64,000 nucleotides of DNA from Trujillonella endophytica (GTDB lineage: Bacteria > Actinomycetota > Actinomycetes > Mycobacteriales > Geodermatophilaceae). Below are positions 27,397 to 35,656 of the stretch, one piece after another. The notes below the pieces were generated by a model that did not search any database, was not told the DNA's origin, and saw only the letters and a list, made by a program, of their open reading frames with translations. The DNA is taken from contig NZ_JABGCI010000012.1 of NCBI RefSeq assembly GCF_019799905.1, positions 97,776 through 161,775 on the forward strand, in the 5' to 3' direction. The translations under genes were made by a program, and so were the position numbers. Each line of letters opens with the position of its first letter. Positions within the stretch are counted from its first letter, which is position 1.

Positions 27397-28434
27397 TCAG
27401 CCGACGGCGACCGAGCCGGTCCCGTCCGGCACGAGTTCGACCCACGTCGACCCGGGCGCCAGCACCACCGGCCCACCGCCGGGCCGCGAGAGGACGACGG
27501 GCTCCCCCACCGACTCCTTCGACCACTCCGCCTCGACCGTGTGCCCGCCGGTGGCGACCAGCGCCTCCCCGGCGCCGACCATCACCGTCTCCGGCACCGC
27601 GGTGCCGGCGCTGTCCGTGAACGAGGTGTCGACGACGTCCACGCGCAGCACCACGACGTTGACCGCCCGCAGCCGTGCGCCGTCGGCCTCCACCGCCGGC
27701 GCGGCGCCCTCCGACCGCAGCCACGCGGCGTCGTCGGCGCTCCACGTCCACCGCGGCTCGGCGATCCCCGACAGCGCCAGGTCGAGGACGCCTGTCGGCT
27801 CCCCGTCCACCACCGCGGTCGGCTCCGCACCGAACCAGAACTGCGCCGGCGGCGGAGCCCGGTGCCCGTCGTCGGCCTGGCCCAGCAGTGCGGCCGGGTC
27901 GACATAGGTGTTGTGCGGCGCCACCCGGTCGCCGACCCGGGAGAACCCCGGCCCAGTGTCGGGCTGCACGACCTGCAGGCCGGCCGCGCGCGCAGCGTCG
28001 ATGAAGGGCGCCTGCCCGCCGGAGAACGCGAGCAGGCCGCGCAGCGGAGCGGCGATCGGCGGGTCCATCGGGCGCACCGAGCGCACCGGCCCGACCGCCG
28101 GCGGCAGCGTGGAGTGGTAGACGGCGACGAAGCGGCTGATCCCGCCCTCCACCACCTGCTCCCACACCACGTCGGCCGCGTTGAGCCCGGTCTGCGGCCG
28201 CGCGGCCGCGGAGTTCTCGACCTTCACCGCGAGCGCCGGCCGCGCCATGTCCGCCACCGCGGCGTCCACACCGGTCAACGGCCACGCGCCGGGCGCCGTT
28301 TCGGGGACCGATTCGCCGTCCGAGACGCAGCTGACCGCAACGCTGAGCAGGAAGCCGGTGACCGCGGCCGTCGCTACGCGGAACAGTCCGCCGCCGCCGG
28401 AAGGACGGCGCGCGGGGGCGGCACGGGACGGCAC
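27397..28434 (-). CDS. DUF3048 (YerB-like) lipoprotein
   Basis: 345 aa from GTG at 28434, with AGGAG seven bases upstream; longer readings of the same frame extend over the decayed ABM gene and are not credible. Signal: basic N-terminus, hydrophobic VATAAVTGFLLSVAVS then Cys at about 36, a slightly unusual lipobox (AVSC). The DUF3048 core follows: WPLTGVDAA, RPALAVKVENS, RPQTGLNAADVVWEQ, GGISRFVAVYHS, VGPVRSVRPMDPPI, HNTYVDP. Family function is unknown; exported, lipid-anchored proteins with a two-domain fold. The gene lies between the two remnants of the duplicated kynA/ABM locus. Confidence 0.9.
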   Translation of the reverse strand: MPSRAAPARRPSGGGGLFRVATAAVTGFLLSVAVSCVSDGESVPETAPGAWPLTGVDAAVADMARPALAVKVENSAAARPQTGLNAADVVWEQVVEGGISRFVAVYHSTLPPAVGPVRSVRPMDPPIAAPLRGLLAFSGGQAPFIDAARAAGLQVVQPDTGPGFSRVGDRVAPHNTYVDPAALLGQADDGHRAPPPAQFWFGAEPTAVVDGEPTGVLDLALSGIAEPRWTWSADDAAWLRSEGAAPAVEADGARLRAVNVVVLRVDVVDTSFTDSAGTAVPETVMVGAGEALVATGGHTVEAEWSKESVGEPVVLSRPGGGPVVLAPGSTWVELVPDGTGSVAVG

Positions 28435-28669
28435 GGGCTCACTCCTGCTCGGGACGGACCGGCCGCCGCAGGCGGCCGGCTCCAGCACGCTAGGTCGGCG
28501 GCCTGCCGGAACCGGGCGCGCCGCACCGGGCGCCGGGTGACCACCCCGCCACGACGGAGAGGTCCACCACGGGGCCGCGGACCACTTCCTCTCAGTCACC
28601 GACGCGAGGGCCCTGGTCCGCGCGGCGGTGCCGCCTGGGCGTCGCCGGGCAGAGGAGAGGAGCGGTGAC

Positions 28670-28930
28670 GTGGACGACCGATCCATCACGCTCCGCGGCA
28701 GAACCGCGGCCATCGACGCCGGGATCACGTACATGTCGCGACGAGGCGATGCCCGCCGTCGGCGAGAAGCCCGGCAACGTCGGCCTGTCCCTCCTGGTCG
28801 ACCGCGACCTCGGCCACTGCATCGCCACCTCGGCCGGGGAGGTCCAACCTGCGAGGCGCGCCAGCGCCGACCTGGTCCATCCGTGCGCGAGCGCCTCATG
28901 GCGACCTTCGGCGCCAACCCCGTCGCCGCG
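28670..28930 (+). pseudogene. Decayed copy of the ABM-like gene (paralogue of 35657-36277)
   Basis: Starts like its paralogue: GTG, then DRSITLRGRTAAIDAGI versus ARSTTIRGTTAAIDAGI, with the same AGGAGAGGAGCGG leader. After ITYM a one-base insertion shifts the frame into EAMPAVGEKPGNVGLSLLVDRD, the central part is garbled near the ATSA segment, and a further indel follows ASADLVHP. Only about 85 of 206 codons are recognisable; the rest was lost before the DUF6221 gene. Together with the kynA fragment it shows that the divergent kynA/ABM pair was once duplicated here. Confidence 0.88.
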
Positions 28931-28964
28931 AGCGCGCCGTCCCCGGACCGGGGAGGATCGCGAC

Positions 28965-29333
28965 ATGGACCTGGCCGACTTCCTGACGGCCCGCATCGAG
29001 GAGGACGAGGGGTTCGCTGAGGACGCGGTCGACGCCGATCACGACTGGCGGGTCGAGGAGAGCACGATCCGCCTGTGGCCCGAGGACCGCGAGCCCGCCG
29101 ACGGCCACCTGGCCTTCCCCCGCGAGGCCCACGCCCGCCACGCGACGATGTGGTCCCCGGCCCGCGTCCTGGAGGAGTGCGCCGCCAAGCGGTTCATCGT
29201 GGAGGACTACCGGGCCGCGCTGCACGCCCACCGCACCGGCTGGGACGTCCGCTCCCCGCGCGACTACCCGTTGCGCGCCCTCGCCGTCGCGTACGCCGAC
29301 CACCCCGACTACCAGCCGGAGTGGCGTCTCTGA
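28965..29333 (+). CDS. DUF6221 family protein
   Basis: 122 aa from ATG at 28965, with GGGAGGA seven bases upstream; the frame is open further upstream but that part belongs to the decayed ABM gene. Sequence features: acidic N-terminus starting DLADFLTARIEEDE, HARHATMWSP, RVLEECAAKRFIVEDY and near the end PLRALAVAYADHPDY, which is the pattern of actinobacterial DUF6221 proteins. Small, soluble, no signal. These genes are common in actinobacteria, often of phage-like origin; function unknown. Confidence 0.82.
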   Translation: MDLADFLTARIEEDEGFAEDAVDADHDWRVEESTIRLWPEDREPADGHLAFPREAHARHATMWSPARVLEECAAKRFIVEDYRAALHAHRTGWDVRSPRDYPLRALAVAYADHPDYQPEWRL

Positions 29334-29342
29334 GCAAGGACC

Positions 29343-32300
29343 TCAGCTGAACAGGCCGCGGATGTCGTCTGCCGTCAGCGGGCCGGTCAGCGCGCCGTCG
29401 TCGCCGTCCACAACCCGTGCGAACAGGTCGCGCTTGCGCTCCTGCAGCGCCAGCACCTTCTGCTCGATCGTGTCCGCGGCGACCAGCCGGTAGACCATCA
29501 CCGTCTTGTCCTGGCCGATCCGGTGCGCCCGGTCGATCGCCTGCGCCTCGGCCGCCGGGTTCCACCACGGGTCGAGCACGAACACGTAGTCGGCCTCGGT
29601 CAGATTCAGCCCCGACCCGCCGGCCTTGAGGCTGATCAGGAACACCGGCACGGCGCCCGACCGGAAGGAGTCGACGGCCGCGTCGCGGTCCCGCGTCGAC
29701 CCGTCCAGGTACGCGTACGGCACCGCTGAAGCGTCCAGCCGGGCGCGCACCGTGCCGAGGAATCCGGTGAACGAGCTGAACACCAGCGCCCGGTGCCCCT
29801 CGGCGACGACCTCGCGCAGGTGCTCCAGGAAGGCGTCGGCCTTGCTCGACGCGATCCCCGCGTAGGCGTCGTCCACCAGGGAGGGATCCAGCGCCAGCTG
29901 CCGCAGCAGCGTCAGCGACCGGAAGATCGTGAATCGGTTGCGGTCGAGGTCGTCGACCAGGCCGAGCACCTTGCGCCGCTCCCGCTGCAGGTGCGTGTCG
30001 TAGACCTTGCGGTGCTTGGGATCGAGCACCACCTCCAGCACCTGCTCCTGCTTGGGCGGCAGCTCGGCGGCCACCTGCTCCTTGGTGCGCCGGCGCATCA
30101 GCGGCGCGATCCGGCGGCGCAGCGCGGCCAGCCGCTCCGGGTCGCCGTTGCGCTCGATCGGCACCCGGTACTGCTCGGTGAACCGCTTCGGGTGCGGGAA
30201 CAGCCCCGGCGCCACGATCGACAGCATCGACCACAGGTCCATCAGGTCGTTCTCGACCGGCGTGCCGGTGATCGCCAGCTTGAAGCGCGCGGGCAGCCGG
30301 CGGGCCGCGGCGTACGTCTTGGCCTGGTGGTTCTTCACGAACTGCGCCTCGTCCAGCACCAGCCCGCTCCACGGCAGCGCCCGGTAGTCGGCCTCGCCCA
30401 GCCTCAGCAGCGTGTACGAGGTGACGACGACGTCCGCGCCCGCCACCGCCGAGGCCAGGGGCGTCCCCTTCCGGCGACCGGTCACCGTGGCCACCCGCAG
30501 CCCGGGAGCGAACCGCTCGGCCTCGCGTGCCCAGTTCGACACCACGCTCGTCGGCGCCACCACGAGCACCGGCGCGGTCAGCTCACCGGCGTCGGCGGCC
30601 CGCCAGACCAGCGCCAGCGTCTGCAGGGTCTTGCCCAGCCCCATGTCGTCGGCGAGCACGCCGCCCAGACCGAGGTCCCACAGCGTCGCCAGCCACTGGT
30701 AGCCCTCGAGCTGGTACGGGCGCAGCTGCGCGGCCAGCGAGGCCGGTGCCGCCGGCGGTGCCGCGGGCTCCGCCTCCAGCAGCCGGCCGACGTCGCGCTC
30801 CCACCGCTCGCTCTGCTCGTCGACCACGCCCAGCTCGACGAGCTCGTCCCACAGCCCGGCCTGGTAGCGGGTGATCCGCAGCCCCGGCCGGTCGGACTCC
30901 TGCAGCGCCCGCGCCTCGTCGATGAGCGCGCGCAGCCGGTCCAGCTCCGGGCGGCGGACGTCGAACCACGTCCCGCTGGGCAGCAGCAGGAACTCCTCCC
31001 CCGACGCGAGCGCCGCGAAGAGCAGGTAGAAGGGGATCTCCTCGCCGTCCACGGTCACGGTGACGCCGAGGTCGAACCAGTCGCCGTCGGCGGCGTCGGT
31101 CGCCGACACCCGCACCACCGGCGCGGCGTCGGCCCGGCGGTAGTCCGGTGGCTCGCCGGTCTGCTCGACCTGCACCCCGGCCCCAGCCAGCCGCGGCAGG
31201 TACTCGGCGGTGAGGACGGCGGCGTCGACCCCGGACAGCTCCGCGGTCGGGATCGGCCTCGGCGGGGAGACGTGCCAGATCCGCAGCAGCCGCTCCGGCG
31301 GCGGGGGCAGCGCGCGCAGCAGCCGGTCCTCCGCGGCCGGGTCGCGCCCCCCATCCGGGACGACGCCGGCGCCGCGGGCCAGCGGCAGCCGCCGGACCTC
31401 CTCCCCCGTCGGGTACAGCACCGACCAGGCGAGCCGCAGCCGGTGCCCGGGAGCGTGCTCGACCGAGATGCACAGCCGCGGCGGCAACACCTCGGGGAGC
31501 TCCACCGACGCGTCGGGCGAGCGGACCGGCAACGCCCGGTGCAGCGCCGGGTAGTACGTGCGCAGGAAGCGGGCCCGGTCTGCGGCGGGCACCCGGACGT
31601 CGCCGGCCGCCACGAACGCGGTGACGCCGCGGGCGACCCGCTGCACCGGGACGAGCACGAGCCCGCTGCCCGCGACGAGTTCATCCGGCACTCCTGAAGC
31701 GCCGGGGACCAGCGCGGCGCCGTGCGGTGGGCTGCCGAGCAGCAACAGCGCCCCGGTCGGCACACGGACGTCGGCCAGCTCGGCGACCGCCTGCACGCGC
31801 AGGTCCCCGGCCTCCTCGCGGACGTCGACGACGAGCTCCCCCGCCTCGGCCAGCACCCGGACCGGCTCGCCGCGCTTCGTCAGCAGGGTCACGCCATCGT
31901 CCACCGCCTGCCGGAGCGCCGGCCACAGCCCGGGCCCGGCCGCCTCCAGTAGCACCGGCGGCTCGGCGCCGTAGTGGTAGCCGGGCCCGTCAGCGCTGCC
32001 GCGGCAGGCCTGATGCACGGCGAGCAGCGCCGAGACGTGCGCCGGGTCGCGGTTGGCGGAGTGCTCGTAGGGCAGGTTCCGCCACGACACCCCGGTGCGC
32101 ACCCACCTGCTCCGGGCGCCAGGCACCACCGGTTGCAGGCGCACCGACGCCGGCCGGCCCGGTCCCTCCTCCACCTGGAACTGCAGACCCAGCGGCACGA
32201 CCGGCCGCGCGCGGGACGCGGTGGGCTGCGGCACGAGGTCGGCGAACGCACGTTCCCACGAGGCCGAGGCGGCGGGCGCCGGGATCTCGGCCGGCGCGGA

Positions 32301-32579
32301 CACGCCGTTCTCCCGGGCGGCCACCAGCATGGCGGCGACGTGCTTGCAGTCGACGGCGACCGGGCAGCTGCACGCGCCCCGCCATCGCTCGGCGAACCGG
32401 TCGAACCGCGCCATGGCCGAGTAGAGGAGTCCCCCGCTGCCGGCGACGCCGGCGTGCACCTCGCGCACCGCCGGCCGGTACTCGACGTCGAAGACCCGGC
32501 CCTCGCGCGCGTAGGCCGCACCGCGACGGAGCGTGTCCTCACCGACCGAGCGGCGGAGGACCGCGTCGGCGAGGACCAT
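29343..32579 (-). CDS. SWIM-zinc-finger SNF2 helicase
   Basis: 1,078 aa from ATG at 32579, which has GGAG six bases upstream; a GTG at 32597 is possible. N-terminal SWIM zinc motif CxC...CxH (CSCP then CKHVAAML, about residues 70-80). A long middle domain (about 100-600) is typical of bacterial SNF2 proteins of this type. Helicase part: LADDMGLGKTLQT (about 643), SYTLLRLGEADY, LDEAQFVKN (DEAQ, about 735), ITGTPVEN, then SLKAGGSGLNLT and DRAHRIGQ (about 1015). Likely a DNA-translocating ATPase acting in chromatin or repair; widespread in actinobacteria and not obviously part of the defence island. No frameshift seen. Its stop lies ten bases from the DUF6221 stop (convergent). Confidence 0.92.
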   Translation of the reverse strand: MVLADAVLRRSVGEDTLRRGAAYAREGRVFDVEYRPAVREVHAGVAGSGGLLYSAMARFDRFAERWRGACSCPVAVDCKHVAAMLVAARENGVSAPAEIPAPAASASWERAFADLVPQPTASRARPVVPLGLQFQVEEGPGRPASVRLQPVVPGARSRWVRTGVSWRNLPYEHSANRDPAHVSALLAVHQACRGSADGPGYHYGAEPPVLLEAAGPGLWPALRQAVDDGVTLLTKRGEPVRVLAEAGELVVDVREEAGDLRVQAVAELADVRVPTGALLLLGSPPHGAALVPGASGVPDELVAGSGLVLVPVQRVARGVTAFVAAGDVRVPAADRARFLRTYYPALHRALPVRSPDASVELPEVLPPRLCISVEHAPGHRLRLAWSVLYPTGEEVRRLPLARGAGVVPDGGRDPAAEDRLLRALPPPPERLLRIWHVSPPRPIPTAELSGVDAAVLTAEYLPRLAGAGVQVEQTGEPPDYRRADAAPVVRVSATDAADGDWFDLGVTVTVDGEEIPFYLLFAALASGEEFLLLPSGTWFDVRRPELDRLRALIDEARALQESDRPGLRITRYQAGLWDELVELGVVDEQSERWERDVGRLLEAEPAAPPAAPASLAAQLRPYQLEGYQWLATLWDLGLGGVLADDMGLGKTLQTLALVWRAADAGELTAPVLVVAPTSVVSNWAREAERFAPGLRVATVTGRRKGTPLASAVAGADVVVTSYTLLRLGEADYRALPWSGLVLDEAQFVKNHQAKTYAAARRLPARFKLAITGTPVENDLMDLWSMLSIVAPGLFPHPKRFTEQYRVPIERNGDPERLAALRRRIAPLMRRRTKEQVAAELPPKQEQVLEVVLDPKHRKVYDTHLQRERRKVLGLVDDLDRNRFTIFRSLTLLRQLALDPSLVDDAYAGIASSKADAFLEHLREVVAEGHRALVFSSFTGFLGTVRARLDASAVPYAYLDGSTRDRDAAVDSFRSGAVPVFLISLKAGGSGLNLTEADYVFVLDPWWNPAAEAQAIDRAHRIGQDKTVMVYRLVAADTIEQKVLALQERKRDLFARVVDGDDGALTGPLTADDIRGLFS

Positions 32580-32820
32580 CGTCAGCTCCGGGAGCACGAT
32601 CCGAGGCTAGGACGGCGGCCGGTCGAGCCGACCACTCGTCCACAGCACCGCCTCGCCGTCGGCAGTGCTATTGCCCAGCCCCGGACGGCGCCGGGCGGCG
32701 GAGTTGCCATCCCGGGACACACGGGGGACCGCGGCGTCCCGATACCGGCTGGACGTCGTGTCACGATGCGTTAGCGCCGCGGTCCACGGGGGACATGGCG
32801 CTGATCCGGGGGGTCATCCC

Positions 32821-33360
32821 ATGCACGTGCGCCTGACCGTCCTCGCCCTTCTCGCCATCCGCCTGCTGACCGGGTGCAGCGCGGAGTCCTCGCCCGCCGC
32901 CGCTCCGGCGCTGGACGCCGTCTTCTCCGACGCCGCCCGTGCCGCGGACGACGGGCTGCAGGCGGAGGTGGAGTCGCTCTCCTCGTCCGCGGCCGCGCAC
33001 GCGACCGCCGAGCTGCGGACGCAGGCGGCCATCACGGCGCAGCAGGCAGCCGAGCAGGAGACCGCCGCCCGGCTGGCCGCCGAGGCGCAGCGGGCGGCGG
33101 AGGCAGCCGCGGCGGCGCAGGCCGCCCGCGAGGCAGCCGCGGCGCAGGCGGTCATCGACGCCGAGGGCGGCTGCCCCGGCGGCTGGTACTACGACGAGGA
33201 GTACGGCTGCACGGACCCGGACGACGCCTATCCGGACGACCCGTACTACGACTCCTCCGACCTCGAGGTCCGTTGCTCGGACGGCACGGCGACCGTCGAG
33301 GAGTGCTTCGGGCCCGGCTCGGACCTGAACGGGAACGGGATCGCCGACGTCAACGAATGA
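32821..33360 (+). CDS. Alanine-rich coiled-coil lipoprotein with acidic calcium-like C-terminus
   Basis: 179 aa from ATG at 32821. Signal peptide MHVRLTVLALLAIRLLTG ending in the lipobox LLTGC (Cys 19). Residues 35-115 are an alanine/glutamate/glutamine-rich helix (QAAEQE, AQRAAEAAAAAQAARE), probably coiled coil. The C-terminal third is rich in Asp, Tyr and Gly with two or three Cys (GGCPGG, GCTDPDD, VRCSDG) and ends DLNGNGIADVNE, resembling the calcium loops of thrombospondin type 3 or dockerin repeats. No known family recognised. Cell-surface, lipid-anchored. Confidence 0.8.
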   Translation: MHVRLTVLALLAIRLLTGCSAESSPAAAPALDAVFSDAARAADDGLQAEVESLSSSAAAHATAELRTQAAITAQQAAEQETAARLAAEAQRAAEAAAAAQAAREAAAAQAVIDAEGGCPGGWYYDEEYGCTDPDDAYPDDPYYDSSDLEVRCSDGTATVEECFGPGSDLNGNGIADVNE

Positions 33361-33379
33361 CGGCATCTCGGCGCCCCAG

Positions 33380-33416
33380 ACGCGGCAGCACGCATCGCGG
33401 CTGTCCGCTGCCGCGT
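33380..33416. terminator. Hairpin between convergent genes
   Basis: ACGCGGCAGC and GCTGCCGCGT form a perfect 10-bp stem with a 17-base loop, 20 bases after the lipoprotein stop and 20 bases after the HEPN stop on the other strand. There is no U tract, so a factor-assisted or bidirectional terminator is the most that can be claimed. Confidence 0.5.
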
Positions 33417-33435
33417 TCGAGCACGGCGCCGGCGG

Positions 33436-33885
33436 TCAGCCGCCGGTCCGTGCGCGGCCGGCCCGCAGCAGCGTCGTGGCCGCCTGGGCAGCGGCAGCAG
33501 CGGCTGCCGTGGGGATCGGGCGGGCGTCGTAGCGCTGTCGATTGCGTTCGCGCCGCATCCGGTCGTAGTGCTGCGCCGCCGCGTTCTCCGGCGGGCTGTC
33601 GAAGACGGCCGCCAGGAAGCGCCCGAGGGCGTCGTGCTGGCCGGGCCCGTTCCGCGTGCGGTAGCCGTACGCCGCGAGCAGGGCCTCCCCGACGTCGTGC
33701 GCGGCGTCGTAGGCGAGGTTGTACCGGTTCTGCGCGTGGGTGACGTTCGGCAGGTCGCTCAGCGCCGTCTCGGCCTGGCGCAAGAAGGCCGCACACCGCC
33801 GCTCGTCGACCGGGACCTGCTCCAGGCGGCGCCCCGAGACGAGCGCGTCGACGGCGCCCTGCTGGGCACCCGCCAGCGGTGTCAC
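33436..33885 (-). CDS. HEPN-domain protein (toxin of an MNT/HEPN pair)
   Basis: 149 aa from GTG at 33885, overlapping the stop of the upstream gene as GTGA. All-helical, with LRQAETALSDL, RYNLAYDAAHDVGEALLAAYGYRTRNGPGQHDALGRF; the R-x5-H in RNGPGQH is the HEPN ribonuclease signature (R-x4-6-H). The C-terminal 50 residues are basic then alanine-rich. In the MNT/HEPN class of toxin-antitoxin systems the HEPN protein is the RNase-like toxin and the nucleotidyltransferase neutralises it, in known cases by adding AMP to it. Gene order here is antitoxin first, toxin second, coupled by the four-base overlap. Confidence 0.85.
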   Translation of the reverse strand: MTPLAGAQQGAVDALVSGRRLEQVPVDERRCAAFLRQAETALSDLPNVTHAQNRYNLAYDAAHDVGEALLAAYGYRTRNGPGQHDALGRFLAAVFDSPPENAAAQHYDRMRRERNRQRYDARPIPTAAAAAAAQAATTLLRAGRARTGG

Positions 33886-34469
33886 TGCCACGGCAGGTCT
33901 CCGAGGACCGCGACGGTCGGGCTCTCCCGGACCTGGCTCAGGAAGCCGGAGTGCTCCGCGAGCTCGTGGAGCGTCATGATCGTCGGGTTCACCTCCCGCC
34001 CGACCTGGTCTCCGACCTCCTGGCACGCCGCGTAGACCGCCAGCGGGTCGGGCTCCCCCACGACCATGACGTCGATGTCCCGGGGTGCCTCGCCATGCTG
34101 CCCGTGCAGCCGGGCGGCGAACGAGCCGTACAGGAACGCGCTCCGCACGCCGGGGATCCCGCGCAACGCCTGAGCGAGCAGCGGGACCGGGCCCGCCGAC
34201 ACCAGCAGCAGGTCGCGGACCGGCCGGGTCAGCGGTGACGACGGATCGGGACGGACGTACCGCGCCTGCCCCACCCGCCGCTCCGTCAGCAACCCCGCCG
34301 AGAGCAGCCGGCCCACCTCTCGGTGCACCGTGCCGTACGCCAGCCCGGCACGGTCCGAGAGCTCGTTCAGGTTGAGTTCGTCCGCCCCGGACAGGAAGAT
34401 CTCGGCGAGCAGGCGAGCCTGACCGTCCGACCGGAACAACGGCGCGACGAGCGGGGGCGCGGTTCTCAC
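33882..34469 (-). CDS. HTH-MNT nucleotidyltransferase (antitoxin)
   Basis: 195 aa from GTG at 34469; upstream in-frame codons are AT-rich promoter DNA. N-terminal winged helix: LLAEIFLSGADELNLNELSDRAGLAYGTVHREVGRLL (quoted in two parts, residues about 20-60), ending in a wing LLTERRVGQARYV. The C-terminal half is a minimal nucleotidyltransferase with GSFAARLHG and the catalytic DID in RDIDVMVV (about residues 120-138). This HTH-plus-MNT fusion fits a self-regulating antitoxin that both modifies the HEPN protein and represses its promoter. The promoter just upstream carries an inverted repeat that could be its operator. Confidence 0.85.
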   Translation of the reverse strand: MRTAPPLVAPLFRSDGQARLLAEIFLSGADELNLNELSDRAGLAYGTVHREVGRLLSAGLLTERRVGQARYVRPDPSSPLTRPVRDLLLVSAGPVPLLAQALRGIPGVRSAFLYGSFAARLHGQHGEAPRDIDVMVVGEPDPLAVYAACQEVGDQVGREVNPTIMTLHELAEHSGFLSQVRESPTVAVLGDLPWQ

Positions 34470-34505
34470 ATAAACGAATATTACTCTCAGTTTTAGAGAT
34501 AGCAA
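34470..34505 (-). promoter_or_regulatory. AT-rich promoter of the HEPN/MNT operon, apparently leaderless, with inverted repeat
   Basis: On the minus strand TTGCTA (34505-34500), a 16-base spacer and TAATAT (34483-34478) look like sigma-70-type -35 and -10 boxes. The GTG start follows the -10 box by only eight bases, so transcription would begin at or next to the start codon (leaderless message). The spacer contains CTCT-AAAACTG-AGAG, a short inverted repeat that could bind the HTH of the MNT protein. This is one of the most AT-rich patches of the right-hand part of the window. Confidence 0.6.
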
Positions 34506-34605
34506 GACCCGGTCACGCACTCGCGCGACAAGCGCGGTCACGCCGCGTGGAGACGGTGTTGCGGCCGGGTGAGCGGCGGCGCGCCGCCCCGGACGTCGTC
34601 GGCCG

Positions 34606-35475
34606 TCAGGTGCCGATCTCGGTGCGGACGGCGTAGAGCTCGGGGAAGAACGTCAACTCCAGCGCCCGCTGCAGGAAGCCCAGGCCCGAGGAGCCCCCGG
34701 TGCCGGTCTTGCCGCCGATCGTGCGGCGGACCGTCAGCACGTGCCGGAACCGCCACAGCTGGAAGTTGTCCTCGACGTCCACCAGGCTCTCGCAGGCCTC
34801 GTAGACCCGCCACGGCGTGTCCTCGGACTCGTAGATCTGCCGGAAGATCGGGACCAGGGCCGGCTCGTAGGCCCACGGCTCGCGCTTGTCCCGCTCCAGC
34901 ACGTGCGAGGGGACGTCGAACCCGAGCCGGGCCAGCAGCGCGAGGAACTCGTCGTAGAGCGTCGGAGAGTCCAGCAACTCGGCCAAGGCCGCCTGCGCCT
35001 CGGGCTCGCTGTCGAAGACCTTCAGCATCGCGGCGTTCTTGTTGCCGAGGATGAACTCCACCGCCCGGTACTGGGCGGACTGGAAGCCCGACGCATTGCC
35101 GAGATCCCCGCGGAACTGGGCGTACTCGCGCGGCGTCAGCGTGGCCAGCACCGACCACTGCTCGGTCAGCGTCCGCTGGATGTTCTTCACCCGGGCCAGC
35201 GACTTCAGCGCCGCCCCCACCGCGTCGGAAGCCAGGTACGCCCGCGCCGCCCGTAGCTCGTGCAGCATCAGCTTCAGCCACAGCTCGCTCGTCTGGTGCT
35301 GGACGATGAACAGCAGTTCGTCGTGGTGCTCCGGGTGGCTGACCGGGTGCTGCGCGCCCAGCAGCCGCTCCAGGTCCAGGTAGCGGCCGTAGCTCATCGC
35401 GCCGGTGAGGTCGGTGCGCACCGACTCCTCGATCGGCCGCACGGAGCGGTCGGGGTGCTCGCCGGACGGCGCCAT
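34606..35475 (-). CDS. kynA: Tryptophan 2,3-dioxygenase
   Basis: 289 aa from ATG at 35475. Family signatures: MSYGRYLDLERLLGAQHP, then HHDELLFIVQHQTSELWLK (tryptophan/haem pocket), FRGDLGNASGFQSAQYR, and near the end FRHVLTVRRTIG then KTGTGGSSG. Length is usual. It is a cytosolic haem enzyme that opens the indole ring of tryptophan to N-formylkynurenine, first step of the kynurenine route. No kynureninase or formamidase gene is next to it. It is divergent from the ABM-like gene at 35657. A dead copy of its first 60 codons lies at 27168-27360. Confidence 0.96.
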   Translation of the reverse strand: MAPSGEHPDRSVRPIEESVRTDLTGAMSYGRYLDLERLLGAQHPVSHPEHHDELLFIVQHQTSELWLKLMLHELRAARAYLASDAVGAALKSLARVKNIQRTLTEQWSVLATLTPREYAQFRGDLGNASGFQSAQYRAVEFILGNKNAAMLKVFDSEPEAQAALAELLDSPTLYDEFLALLARLGFDVPSHVLERDKREPWAYEPALVPIFRQIYESEDTPWRVYEACESLVDVEDNFQLWRFRHVLTVRRTIGGKTGTGGSSGLGFLQRALELTFFPELYAVRTEIGT

Positions 35476-35656
35476 GGCGCTCCTCCCTCACCTGGCCGCG
35501 ACGACGCCGCGGCACACGACCATCCTCGCCGTCCCGCTGAACCCGCACCACGCCCCCAGAACTCCACCCCCTTGTCCCGCGGGGCCGGACGCGAGGACCC
35601 TGAGACGCGCGGCGACGCCGCCGGGGTGTCGCCGCCGACAGGAGAGGAGCGGCGAC

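Noticed and set aside
29793..31697. Plus-strand open frame of 634 codons
   Set aside because: Shadow of the SWIM/SNF2 helicase; composition is Arg/Gly/Gln-rich with no motif.
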